Below are positions 45,141 through 53,926 of a stretch of DNA of 64,000 nucleotides, piece after piece (the first letter of the stretch is position 1; each line of letters opens with the position of its first letter). Origin of the DNA: JAWKNZ01 sp041391425 (GTDB lineage: Bacteria > Bdellovibrionota_B > Oligoflexia > Oligoflexales > JAWKNZ01); contig JAWKNZ010000002.1 in the NCBI GenBank assembly GCA_041391425.1, positions 1 to 64,000 on the forward strand, in the 5' to 3' direction. The notes under the pieces were generated by a model. It saw only the letters and a program-made list of their open reading frames with translations. It was not told where the DNA came from and did no database searches. The translations under genes and the position numbers were made by a program.

Positions 45141-46507
45141 GTATTAATGCTGCAATTGTTACAGAACTATCTCGGATCAGCCGTGATGTTAAGGACTTTT
45201 GCAACTTTTGGGATTTTTTGAAACAATACGATGCTACATTTATTAGTTTAAAAGAAAATTTTGATACAATGACTCCAATCGGTGAGATGATGGTTATTCA
45301 AGCCATCAGTTTTGCTCAATTTGAAAGAAAAACAATTGTCAACAGAATTAAGGATGGTGCACGCGCTAGAGCGGAGCGCGGTTTGTGTAATGGCGGACCA
45401 AAAACATTAGGATTAGACCATCATAAGCATAAGAAAGGTTATCTTGTTATCAATGAAAAAGAGGCTGCGGTAGTTCGCCATATAGCTGCAAAATTTTTAG
45501 AGCTAAACAGTTTATCAAAACTTAGAGATTACTTAAATGAAAATGGCTATCGTACAAAAAGCTATACGACAAATATGGGTAAAAAAGTTGGTGGTTCCTT
45601 ATGGAACCGCCAGTCTCTTCTAAATATATTAACCAATGTTAAGCTTATTGGAAAAGTCAAAGTAAATACAGCTAACAAAAACAGTGTTCAAGATCAACTT
45701 CCTCCTGAGCAAAAGTATAAATTAGTCGATGCAGTTTGGCCTAGTATTCTTGATAAGGATATTTTTGATCAAATTCAGATACGTTTGAGATCAAATAAAA
45801 AACTACAACGAAAGCATACGCACGTTTACCGTCTTTCCGGATTAATTGAATGTGGTATCTGCGGACGTGACCTTGCTGGCGCTTCAGCAAATGGTTCTGG
45901 AGGAAAATACTACTATTATAATCATACTCGCGCTTTTAGCGCTAAAGGTAAACATAAAGAACGTTGCCCATTAGAACGGCTACCAGCTCTTCGCTTAGAA
46001 GAGGCAATTATTGATAGAGTTATGATGTTAGCTAAAGACAAGCGGATTTTGGCTCAGCTAATTGAAAATGCACGTTCTACCTCTAAGGAAATAACCAAAG
46101 ATATTGAAACTATGATTGCTTCTAAGCTTCAAGAAGCTGGAAAATTCCGCCGTATGATTGACAATTTAGTAAGCACATTGGCGGACCTACCCAATGGAGT
46201 CAAACCGAAAACAGTCTTATCACGGATTGCCAAATTAGAAAAAGATCTAGCCGAGATCCGAATTTAATATCCAAGACCTCACCTTAACCTGATGAGTATG
46301 ATATCTTTTAGAGGTTTTTCTAATTTCACCCAGACTGTCAATAGGAAATTTTCCTCGTATCCCGTACAGGAACAGAGGGATATTTTAAGAGAAATTATCA
46401 AAAAGATAATTGTAAACCAGGAAAATATTAAAATAATTTATTATGATAGTCCGAGGGAAGTAATTCTAGCTAACTCATTGAAACCATTTAATAATCATTT
46501 CAAATAG
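45141..46507 (+). pseudogene. Large serine recombinase, N-terminus lost and 3' frameshifted
   Basis: The frame begins inside a resolvase domain (INAAIVTELSRISRDVKDFC, then SFAQFERKTIVNRIKDGAR). The recombinase domain follows (GGPKTLGLDHHKHKKGYLVI, LRDYLNENGYRTKSY), then a zinc ribbon (LIECGICGRDLAGASANG) and a coiled-coil. The catalytic serine region (about 60 residues) is missing because an IS remnant sits at 45140. After a stop at 46265-46267 the tail resumes in another frame (QTVNRKFSSYPVQEQRDILR) to 46507. It cannot be active. Confidence 0.75.
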
Positions 46508-46540
46508 TTAAATTAAATTTCAAAAAGTCTGCTAGAATCA

Positions 46541-46762
46541 TTGCCCGAAAAATGGTGGACACAACTACCACTAATTCGAACTATAGCTGAAATTGATTTG
46601 GAATTTCCAGTGTTTGTCAGCGACCCCTTCCAATATCAAGTATTTGCAGAGAAAATTCAGAAGCTACATTTGCTAGGTATGAAGGTTAGTGAGATAGCGA
46701 GGTCACTTGGGCTTGAGCCGAAGACGGTAAAGCGCGGGTTGAAGTGGTTAGAACTGATTTAA
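46541..46762 (+). pseudogene. Helix-turn-helix fragment, probably of a recombinase
   Basis: A 73-codon frame ends with KIQKLHLLGMKVSEIARSLG and LEPKTVKRGLKWL, a helix-turn-helix typical of the C-terminus of recombinase or resolvase genes. It has no credible start or catalytic part, and it follows the broken recombinase by 33 nt. Assignment is tentative. Confidence 0.4.
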
Positions 46763-46798
46763 ATCTTATATTGTAAGCTCTGACCTTGGGTGTAACGG

Positions 46799-47269
46799 TC
46801 AAATTGTCTTTGTCATTTCCACGCAAGGGACTCGTGTGCCGTCCCTGAATGTCAGAGTCTTTTTCTTAACTTTTTGGTATCCGTTGCGTAGATAGAAATT
46901 GAGAGCATTTAGACTAGACTCCAAAGTAATTTTTCGGATGCCTTTTTTTCGCATGTCACTTTCTAATCGCTGTAGCAACTTTTCCCCGATTCCCTTTCCG
47001 ATCCAACTTGGATGCAGATACAATAGCCAAATGCGATTTTTTACTGAAGCAGCCACTCCACAAATTACCCCGTCGACAATTGCAATCACATTGTTAACTT
47101 CTGGATTTTTTATCGCTCTTCTGACGCCTGCAGCAGATGTACCGCCAGACCACGCGTCAATAATTTTTTGAGAATACGAGTTACTGCATACACCTCGAAT
47201 GGAACGTCGATGGACATGTGCTATCCGCCTACTGTCCTCTAACCTTGATTTTCTGATTTTGACTTTCAA
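46799..47269 (-). CDS. GNAT-family N-acetyltransferase
   Basis: This 156-residue GNAT protein has IRKSRLEDSRRIAHVHRRSI at the start, VIAIVDGVICGVAASVKNRI, the acetyl-CoA loop LYLHPSWIGKGIGEKLLQRL, and LNALNFYLRNGYQKVKKKTL. The start codon is TTG at 47269 after GGAAG. It lies just upstream of the recombinase module and is divergent from it. Confidence 0.85.
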   Translation of the reverse strand: MKVKIRKSRLEDSRRIAHVHRRSIRGVCSNSYSQKIIDAWSGGTSAAGVRRAIKNPEVNNVIAIVDGVICGVAASVKNRIWLLYLHPSWIGKGIGEKLLQRLESDMRKKGIRKITLESSLNALNFYLRNGYQKVKKKTLTFRDGTRVPCVEMTKTI

Positions 47270-47329
47270 TACTGTATTCTTCCAAGTAATCTTAGTTATT
47301 TTAGATGGTTATTGACTGACAACTATTTT

Positions 47330-47348
47330 TAATAGACAATGGCTATTA
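47330..47348. promoter_or_regulatory. Operator copy 1 of the recombinase module
   Basis: TAATAGACAATGGCTATTA is an imperfect palindrome (arms TAATAG/CTATTA). It covers the likely -10 region (GACAAT, 17 nt after TTGACT at 47312-47317) and the start codon of the MerR-like gene. A near-identical copy lies at 47914-47932, so the same protein probably binds both. Confidence 0.65.
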
Positions 47349-47872
47349 TGGACGAGAATGTACTAACACTCAAGCAGATTCAAAAGAAGCTCCAGACGAA
47401 GCAGCATGTGCTGATCCACCTCTGCGAGAAGGGGGTCATTGAACCTGATTTTCAAGAGACTCAAGGTCGGGGCATTCATCGTGAGTTTTCTCAACGCAAC
47501 CTGCTAGAGTTTGCTGTTGCTCTAACAATCCGCAAATACGGAATCCCGGTCGCTACTACCGCTGCTATTGTGCGCCTCCTTAAGTCTTTTGAGCGCTCCA
47601 CACAGCGGCGTATCAAGGGATTTAGCCTTATTGAGTACCTGCAGAAAAGGAGAACAAATCCTAATATCCTACTCTTTCTTTACGACGGCGAGTACATGGT
47701 CTTCGGAATCGAAAAAGATCAGAAGTTTCTCTCGGTCACCGGATTCAACATCTCCAAGTTAATCTCTGAGCCCGAAAGACAAGTGAAACTGGATCATCTC
47801 GACGATTTTCCCACATCATTTGACTCCTACCTGCGGATCGACCTTCAACGGATCGCTCAAAAAATATCATAA
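47348..47872 (+). CDS. MerR-like regulator of the recombinase module
   Basis: This 174-residue protein has a MerR-type N-terminal winged helix (VLTLKQIQKKLQTKQHVLIH, LCEKGVIEPDFQ, REFSQRNLLEFAVALTIRKY) with an unusual C-terminal part (NPNILLFLYDGEYMVFGI). The predicted promoter puts the transcript start almost on the ATG at 47348, and no Shine-Dalgarno site is seen. Translation may therefore be leaderless. Base composition is visibly richer in GC than the neighbouring genes. It probably controls its own promoter and that of the downstream two-gene unit through the paired operators. Confidence 0.65.
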   Translation: MDENVLTLKQIQKKLQTKQHVLIHLCEKGVIEPDFQETQGRGIHREFSQRNLLEFAVALTIRKYGIPVATTAAIVRLLKSFERSTQRRIKGFSLIEYLQKRRTNPNILLFLYDGEYMVFGIEKDQKFLSVTGFNISKLISEPERQVKLDHLDDFPTSFDSYLRIDLQRIAQKIS

Positions 47873-47904
47873 TCTCATTCCATCAATCAACCTATGAATT
47901 TACA

Positions 47905-47933
47905 TTGATTTTCTAATAGACAATGTCTATTAT
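47905..47933 (+). promoter_or_regulatory. Promoter and operator copy 2 of the recombinase module
   Basis: A -35 box TTGATT (47905-47910) and a -10 box TATTAT (47928-47933) are 17 nt apart. Between and overlapping them is TAATAGACAATGTCTATTA (47914-47932), an almost perfect palindrome that repeats the site at 47330. The transcript would start at about 47940, the ATG of the next gene. Confidence 0.65.
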
Positions 47934-47939
47934 TAAGTT

Positions 47940-48113
47940 ATGACGAAGTCTTCAAAGAAAAGCAAAGAACCTAACCAGAAGCCTTTATCTCAGGAGGCTT
48001 TGAAGCTGATCGGCCATATTGCTGACATTTTGGCGGAGGAGTTTGTCAAAGCCATCAAGAAGCAAGATGTCGAGAAAAAGGAGGATGGCGATGAGAGCGG
48101 CAATATACGCTAG
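47940..48113 (+). CDS. 57-residue protein preceding the recombinase
   Basis: This small, highly charged protein starts MTKSSKKSKEPNQKPLSQEA, contains an amphipathic helix (LKLIGHIADILAEEFVKAIK), and ends in KKEDGDESGNIR. Its last 23 nt overlap the recombinase start, in another frame, so it is translationally coupled. No Shine-Dalgarno is visible and leaderless translation is likely. It may be a recombination directionality or accessory factor (inference). Confidence 0.55.
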   Translation: MTKSSKKSKEPNQKPLSQEALKLIGHIADILAEEFVKAIKKQDVEKKEDGDESGNIR

Positions 48114-49899
48114 GTTTTCTAGCGACAACCAACGAGAACAAAGCATCGACGATCAGATTCGTGTTTGCAAAGATTTCGCCTCTAAAAATGAACTCAGCGT
48201 CATAGAAAAGCATATCTATTTTGATGAAGCTAAATCAGGGTCTATTCATAGCCGTCCTGGCTTGGAAGCTCTAAAGAAGGCAGCTGAGGAAAAGCAGATT
48301 GAAGCTGTTTTAGTCGATGATTCTTCACGTTTGTCCCGCGATAACCAGCACTTCAATACTTTGCTGTGCCTCTTCCAATTCTGGGGCGTCAATCTGATCT
48401 CAGTGAGCGATGGCCTGGACATGCGTGAAGAGCATTCAAAAGTCGCCTATCAATTTCGCGGTATCATGAACGAGCTTTATTTAAGTGATTTAAAGAAGAA
48501 AACCCATCGTGGGCAGATGGGCCAGGTTTTACGCGGCTACTGCATGGGTGGTGCGAGCTATGGCTATAAATCGGTACCTGATGGCGACCCTAAATATGAT
48601 AAGAAGGGACGACTACGAGCCAATGGTTTTAAGCGTGTCATCGTGCCGGAAGAAGTGCGGATCATTCAGCGAATCTTCAAAGACTTCACTGATAGTAAGT
48701 CCGTTTGTAAGATAGCCAAAGAGCTCAACGACGAAAATATCCCAACCAAAAATCGCCTCAAAGGCGGCTGGAATGTCTCAACTATTTCACGTATTCTCAA
48801 GGATGAGAAATACATCGGCAAATATTCTTGGAACAAAACAAAATCAGTAAAAGACCCTCTAACCGGCAAGACTAAACAAGTACCACGCCCCAAAGAAGAG
48901 TGGGTTATCAGAGATCAGCCCGACATGCGCATCATTACCGATAACGTTTGGGAAAAGACACAAAAGCGCTGGCAGGAAATCGACAACACCTATCCAACCA
49001 TGAAGGGCAAAAAGGGCTTTAAGAGTCAGCAAAAAAGCTACGTATCCACTCACCCGCCACACTTATTATCTGGTGGCTTAAAATGCGGTGAATGTGGCGG
49101 TAGCATCTCGCTTGTCAGTGGCAAAGGCAGTGGATACTACGGTTGCTTGAACGCATCTCGTAGGTCTTGCAAAAACAAAATGCTGATAGCTCGCAAACGT
49201 CTCGAAGACAACTTCACCAAGGCTATTTATGACAAGGTATTTAAAACGGACACACTCGATATTCTCTTTCAAAAAACATCCGAGAAGATCAAAGAACAGT
49301 TTGCCCACATCCCTGAAGAACTTCGACTCATAAAACTAGAACTCAATAGAGTCGAAACCCGTATCCATAACTTCGTCGAATTTATCGCCGAGGGCCGCGC
49401 CACCGGCTCCATCACCGATGCCCTCGAACAGGAAGAAAAAAAAGCCAAGCTCCTCAAGCTCGATGTCCAAAGTCTAGAATCTGCCAAAGAACAGGCCTTT
49501 GAGCCACCACCCAAAGAATGGGTCGAACATCGCATCGGCGACCTCAAATCCCTGCTCGAAGAGCGTACCGAACAATCCGCACTTGCTCTCCGACGCCTCA
49601 CCGGCCCCATCACGCTGACACCAAAGAAGCCCGACGTGGGCCGCGACTACTACCACGTCCGCTGCCGCTTCAAATCTTTTGCTCTGCTGGAGAAAAATGG
49701 CCTGGGAAAATCGCAAACCGTAAGCAATAAAAAACCGGAGCCTTTTCAGGACTCCGGTTCGAATTCATTGACGTGGTGGAGATGGCGGGAGTTGAACCCG
49801 CGTCCAAATATGGGGTTGAAGAGGCGCTACATGCTTAGTCTCGATTTTTATCCTCTTGTACTAAACGCCTACGGACTGGCTTTTAATACCGCAGCCTGA
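48091..49899 (+). CDS. Large serine recombinase (integrase) abutting ssrA
   Basis: This protein has an N-terminal resolvase domain with nucleophile Ser10 in MRAAIYARFSSDNQREQ. It continues VDDSSRLSRDNQHF and LSDLKKKTHRGQMGQVLRG, followed by the recombinase domain (KIAKELNDENIPTKNRLKGG). A zinc ribbon (CGECGGSISLVSGKGSGYYG) and a coiled-coil come next. The ATG at 48091 follows AAGGAGG. The frame has no stop before the ssrA terminator and reads antisense through it (WWRWRELNPRP) to 49899, so the last about 55 residues may not be natural. The position points to integration at the 3' end of the tmRNA gene. Confidence 0.85.
   Translation: MRAAIYARFSSDNQREQSIDDQIRVCKDFASKNELSVIEKHIYFDEAKSGSIHSRPGLEALKKAAEEKQIEAVLVDDSSRLSRDNQHFNTLLCLFQFWGVNLISVSDGLDMREEHSKVAYQFRGIMNELYLSDLKKKTHRGQMGQVLRGYCMGGASYGYKSVPDGDPKYDKKGRLRANGFKRVIVPEEVRIIQRIFKDFTDSKSVCKIAKELNDENIPTKNRLKGGWNVSTISRILKDEKYIGKYSWNKTKSVKDPLTGKTKQVPRPKEEWVIRDQPDMRIITDNVWEKTQKRWQEIDNTYPTMKGKKGFKSQQKSYVSTHPPHLLSGGLKCGECGGSISLVSGKGSGYYGCLNASRRSCKNKMLIARKRLEDNFTKAIYDKVFKTDTLDILFQKTSEKIKEQFAHIPEELRLIKLELNRVETRIHNFVEFIAEGRATGSITDALEQEEKKAKLLKLDVQSLESAKEQAFEPPPKEWVEHRIGDLKSLLEERTEQSALALRRLTGPITLTPKKPDVGRDYYHVRCRFKSFALLEKNGLGKSQTVSNKKPEPFQDSGSNSLTWWRWRELNPRPNMGLKRRYMLSLDFYPLVLNAYGLAFNTAA
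49728..49759 (-). terminator. ssrA terminator
   Basis: On the minus strand the 8-bp stem AACCGGAG...CTCCGGTT (49733-49740 with 49752-49759), extended by AGG/CCT, is followed by a run of T (TTTTTTATTG). It lies 15 nt beyond the tmRNA 3' end. The recombinase frame reads through it on the plus strand. Confidence 0.8.
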
Positions 49900-50130
49900 T
49901 TGATCTTGCTGTAAACACTACAGGCGGAAGCATTTACAACAAAGTCAGCTAGATGACGGATTGCAAGGAGCGCTGACTGATCCAAGTTCTCCGGCTACCT
50001 TTTAATTAGGCAGCAAGTGCGTAATCGTTGCCGATTAAACAGTGAGGCGCATTTAATAACCGGGTCACGCAACCACCCCGAACATGCTCCAAGTCAAACC
50101 TGCCATACCTGTCGAAGCCGTGACATCCCC
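49774..50130 (-). ncRNA. ssrA: tmRNA
   Basis: The 357-nt transfer-messenger RNA rescues stalled ribosomes. The 3' end reads GGACGCGGGTTCAACTCCCG followed by CCATCTCCACCA, a T-arm, acceptor strand and encoded CCA. The 5' end GGGGATGTCACGGCTTCGAC pairs with that acceptor strand. The tag frame is at 50006-50032 and encodes GNDYALAA then stop. The short tag recalls that of Bdellovibrio relatives, as I remember it. The gene is intact despite the recombinase beside it. Confidence 0.92.
50006..50032 (-). other. Proteolysis-tag reading frame inside tmRNA
   Basis: GGC AAC GAT TAC GCA CTT GCT GCC TAA encodes GNDYALAA and a stop. The terminal ALAA is the ClpXP/ClpAP degron expected of an ssrA tag. The resume codon is taken to be GGC; a position one codon earlier (ATC) cannot be excluded. 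Confidence 0.75.
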
Positions 50131-50203
50131 AGTTGGCAATCCTGTTAAGGTTGAAGGGTCTGAAAGTAAATTCTAACCAAAAATGCTTCCAAACCTGCGC
50201 TAT

Positions 50204-50209
50204 AGTATA
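50204..50209 (-). promoter_or_regulatory. Probable ssrA -10 box
   Basis: TATACT on the minus strand lies about 74 nt upstream of the mature 5' end. A weak -35 candidate TACAAC lies upstream. It is consistent with a processed tmRNA precursor. Confidence 0.4.
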
Positions 50210-50347
50210 CCATAGTATTTGCTAGTTGTACGCTAGAAGTTTTTTTAGCCCCTTGTTTTTTTACCTTCTTGTTATACTTTGGATCTGGCTTATAATAGAA
50301 AACTGATTTAGTGGCAGAGGGCAGATGATTTGTTTATTTTTTAAGCT

Positions 50348-51418
50348 ATGGGATTTCTAACCCTAGAGAAGTCATCTGACTGGATTGTAAGATTTATAAT
50401 TATAGTTAATTTTAATGAAATTAAGAAACCAGTAAAAATGACTAATACTCAAACACCTAAAGATGGTGAAATACGTAACCTAGTATACCCATGCCCTGTA
50501 GATCATAACGGCTTTACTATCAATATTATTGGTTGGAAAGTTGAAGGTAGTGTTAAGCCTCCACTTATATTTGCCCATGACATTGGTGAATCGATCGAAA
50601 GATATACTGCCTTAGCTATGAAGTTAGCAGAGGCGGGTTATAGCGTTTATGCATTTGATATGAGAGGCCATGGCCATAGTGGCAAGAAAATTGAAGATAT
50701 TTCAAGCTTTAGCTTACTGGTTAATGATTTATTGCAGGTGGTGGCGTTTGTTAAGTTTAAAGAAGAAAGTCGCAGGCCGATTATTATTGCAAGAGGTATG
50801 GGGGCTTTAATTGCGCTGACATTTACCAAGATGCATAAAAAGTTTGTGTCAGGTGTAGTCTTTGCATCTCCGATGTTTAACCTTAATTACAATTTGACGC
50901 CACTGCGGCGGTTCTTAATAAGAACGGTGGCTGACGTTTTACCGTCGATTAGCTTGCCTCGGTGGCTAAGCCCAGCATTTACAAATGCCAGCCAAGAAAC
51001 CTATGTAATGGACCCGAATAAAATCCATCCAAAGATGAGCAGTCATTTTACCTTTGAGCTTTTAAACTATGTTGGACAATCACGCAAATTGTTGCGTAGG
51101 CTTAATCTGCCAACACTACTGATTTGCCCTGAGAATGATCCAGCTTTACGCTATGAATTTCTTAAGCCGTTAGTACAGAGGCATAGCCACTCAGATAAGT
51201 TCACATTAAAATTTGTAAAGGGTGAAGATAATTTACCCCTTGAGCATGGTGGCAATACATTAAAGTATCTCTCCTCTACAATTATTAGCTGGCTTGGAGA
51301 AGTAGCGGATAGGCAAAAAGCCAGATCTCAAGGCTTGATAGAAATCGCTAAAGAGAAAAAGGGGCCGACTATTGTAAGTGAAGCAACTACGGATATTAAA
51401 CCGCTTCAAGAAGGATAA
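50348..51418 (+). CDS. Alpha/beta-hydrolase-fold protein lacking the catalytic serine
   Basis: This 356-residue protein of the monoacylglycerol-lipase-like fold has FAHDIGESIERYTALAMKLA, then GYSVYAFDMRGHGHSG (oxyanion and D-x-RGHG-x-S motifs). The nucleophile elbow, however, reads ARGMGA, with Gly150 where the GxSxG serine should be. The later Asp (CPENDPALRYEF) and His (LEHGGN) remain. It is therefore a likely pseudoenzyme. The start is uncertain because no ribosome site is seen for either the 50348 or the 50438 ATG. The DUF4175-like gene follows 3 nt later in the same operon. Confidence 0.75.
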   Translation: MGFLTLEKSSDWIVRFIIIVNFNEIKKPVKMTNTQTPKDGEIRNLVYPCPVDHNGFTINIIGWKVEGSVKPPLIFAHDIGESIERYTALAMKLAEAGYSVYAFDMRGHGHSGKKIEDISSFSLLVNDLLQVVAFVKFKEESRRPIIIARGMGALIALTFTKMHKKFVSGVVFASPMFNLNYNLTPLRRFLIRTVADVLPSISLPRWLSPAFTNASQETYVMDPNKIHPKMSSHFTFELLNYVGQSRKLLRRLNLPTLLICPENDPALRYEFLKPLVQRHSHSDKFTLKFVKGEDNLPLEHGGNTLKYLSSTIISWLGEVADRQKARSQGLIEIAKEKKGPTIVSEATTDIKPLQEG

Positions 51419-51421
51419 CTA

Positions 51422-53902
51422 TTGAGTATCACAAATACAAACTCGCTCTTTGAGTCCACATTTATATCGTTAAATAAAATTAAGGATAAAAATTGGCGTA
51501 TTGCAATGTGCATATCAATAGTAGGTTATTTTTGTGTCTCTTTGATTTTTATCTGCCTTTGGGCGATGGTACGCCCTGATGAACCATTCGAACAGTTGAT
51601 TATTGGTGGGGCTGCGTTCCTTTCTTTTTGGTTAGCTGGTGGAAAAATAAAAAGGGAAAAAATAGAACAAAAGAATTTTCTTTTGCATTTAGAAATGAGC
51701 TATCCCAATACGAAATATCCTTCAACATCTCTTGTGCATGCATCTCAAGAACGATTAGCCGCTGAAGAAGAATGGAAACCAATCTTAGAAAGAGAGGTTA
51801 CGAGGTTAGCAAACTTCGAGAAAAGTCGTATGCGAATTAGGTTTAGCACGTTGCTTTTGCCAATCAGCTTAGCGATTTTTTTGGTTTTTTGGGTAAATCC
51901 AGCAATTAGCATAGCTTTGACAAAAATAGCGGACCAGGTGTTTTTACATAAATATGGAGCTCAATTAGAGATTTTACAGGGTGCAAAAAATCCAAATGAG
52001 ACTAAAAATAAAATGATTGATCTTGGCCCAGATCGACCGGTTGTCGTAGATCTTCTAGCTAAGAATCTAATAAAGATAGAGTTACTGGAGAAATACTCTA
52101 ATATACCTCAAACTCTTGTTTTGAAAAAGCCGAAAGATGAATTTTCTAAGGAAGTTAAAATAGATGACCTGGTTTCGGATATTACCTATCAAAGCTTTCG
52201 ATTTAACTCTTTAGAACAGAGAGATGACGCCAAAGTTCAAAGCTTTTCATTGACTTTTTCTTTGAGTGAGACTGTCTTTCTTTATATTCCTTCGATATCA
52301 GAAAAAAAGCCGTTAGCCCTTGTAAAAGTTAAATCCTTACCGCTTCCAAAAATTGCACTCTCATTGGTCGAAGAAATAAAGGAGCCTTGGCCAGATTATA
52401 AGCCATTGTTTCTGAACATTGTTGCATCAGGAAAGACCCCTTTGGCTAAAATAAATCTTATCATTAGGGGCAAAAATAAAGAATCTAGAGAATTAGTCAA
52501 TGATGTGATGGCAAAAGATAAGCTTAAGATATCGACAAATTATAACATATTATTGGAACCTTATTTGGACTCTGATCTTGAAGAATTGGAGGTTATTGGT
52601 GAAGTTATCGATCGCGCAACCCCTACGCCTTTAATGGGTTATAGTAGTCCTTTAAGAATCAAAGTTGCAAGCGCTTACGGTCGCTATCGCAATACTCTAC
52701 AAACATTGAAAGATCTGAAGGGTCAGCTAGATGCTGCTATTATAAATAAAAATCCAGCAATAGATGAAGAAACTATGGTGCTTGCAAATGATGCTTTTAA
52801 GCAATCATTAGATTCTCCTTTTTTCGATTCTATTGACCGCGTGAACATTATGAATTTTAGAGATTCGACTGCACGTAATGTTAAAAATTTTAATTTGCAA
52901 GAAATGCATCAGCTGTCTACAAGCCTCAATGACTTTTTATTCGAACATGAAGTATTAGATGATAGGGAACGCGATCGAGATTTTTTTATTGCAGCTCGCA
53001 GCTTGTCTAGACTCTTAGAAAAACCAAAGTCAGATAGGCCAGTAGAAGTTACAATGGTCGTGGAAAGAATGAAACGATTTTTAGATGCCCGTGAAAAACG
53101 TTGGAAGCTGAGGGTAAAGCAGTTGGATTCTGAAAAAATACCAAAACTTTGGCCTGAAGTTTCTAGAAATAGGCCGTTTCATAAGGCAATGGATGATATT
53201 AATAAGCTTCAAAAAAATGATGCAGATCCATATGGGAAGAAAGGTATTGAAACGCTATCCCTCGCTGTAGGGAAATACCGCAATTGGCTGAATGAGCTTG
53301 AAGAGGCAGAAGATGCGCAGAGAAAACAACTTGAGCAAGAGAGGCAGCAAGGGCTTGCTTCTGCACAAAATGAAATTAAAGATCTACAGAGAAAACAAGG
53401 GCAGATCTCTACTAACTTGGACAAATCTCGTAGCCGAGAATTGAAGCAACTTACAGAGAATTGGCCGTCTATTAAGATGAAGCAAAAAAGTAATATTAAT
53501 GGAACGAATCGCCTGGAAAATAAGCTTAGATCTTTGTCGCCAGGCGCAGCCGAGAGGATGAAGTTGGCTGTCCAAACTATGAAAGACACAGTTCAATCTG
53601 GTGACGAAGAAAATTTTGTCAGAGCAGAGAGTGGTTCTGACTTTGCGGGAAGATTACTCCGTCAGGCAGAGAATGCAGCTCGGCAGTCACAAAAAAGAAA
53701 CCGTTCAAGAGGGCGTAGGCGTAGGGTGTCGGGAGATCAGTACTATGGACAATCTGTAGTTGGTGGTGATGTCGAAATTAAGAGGGAGTATCAGGTTGAT
53801 AGGCGTTACCGGGAAGATATATTAGATGAAGTTCGCGATGCTGAGTTAGAAGGTGATGACAAGGTGTTGTTGGAAAATTATTTACGTAAAGTTGTTAGAT
53901 GA
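51422..53902 (+). CDS. DUF4175-like membrane protein
   Basis: This 826-residue protein has two hydrophobic N-terminal regions, near residues 30-70 (CISIVGYFCVSLIFICLWAM, GGAAFLSFWLAGG) and 140-165 (LLLPISLAIFLVFWVNPAIS). A long, mostly soluble helical and coiled-coil part (EELEEAEDAQRKQLEQERQQ) follows, with a basic C-terminal stretch (KRNRSRGRRRRVSG). It resembles DUF4175 proteins of Gram-negative bacteria. It starts with TTG after AGAAGGA, 3 nt after the hydrolase-like gene. The role is unknown; it may organise or bind envelope or nucleic-acid structures. Confidence 0.6.
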   Translation: MSITNTNSLFESTFISLNKIKDKNWRIAMCISIVGYFCVSLIFICLWAMVRPDEPFEQLIIGGAAFLSFWLAGGKIKREKIEQKNFLLHLEMSYPNTKYPSTSLVHASQERLAAEEEWKPILEREVTRLANFEKSRMRIRFSTLLLPISLAIFLVFWVNPAISIALTKIADQVFLHKYGAQLEILQGAKNPNETKNKMIDLGPDRPVVVDLLAKNLIKIELLEKYSNIPQTLVLKKPKDEFSKEVKIDDLVSDITYQSFRFNSLEQRDDAKVQSFSLTFSLSETVFLYIPSISEKKPLALVKVKSLPLPKIALSLVEEIKEPWPDYKPLFLNIVASGKTPLAKINLIIRGKNKESRELVNDVMAKDKLKISTNYNILLEPYLDSDLEELEVIGEVIDRATPTPLMGYSSPLRIKVASAYGRYRNTLQTLKDLKGQLDAAIINKNPAIDEETMVLANDAFKQSLDSPFFDSIDRVNIMNFRDSTARNVKNFNLQEMHQLSTSLNDFLFEHEVLDDRERDRDFFIAARSLSRLLEKPKSDRPVEVTMVVERMKRFLDAREKRWKLRVKQLDSEKIPKLWPEVSRNRPFHKAMDDINKLQKNDADPYGKKGIETLSLAVGKYRNWLNELEEAEDAQRKQLEQERQQGLASAQNEIKDLQRKQGQISTNLDKSRSRELKQLTENWPSIKMKQKSNINGTNRLENKLRSLSPGAAERMKLAVQTMKDTVQSGDEENFVRAESGSDFAGRLLRQAENAARQSQKRNRSRGRRRRVSGDQYYGQSVVGGDVEIKREYQVDRRYREDILDEVRDAELEGDDKVLLENYLRKVVR

Positions 53903-53926
53903 AATAATTCAGATTATGGTGAATTT

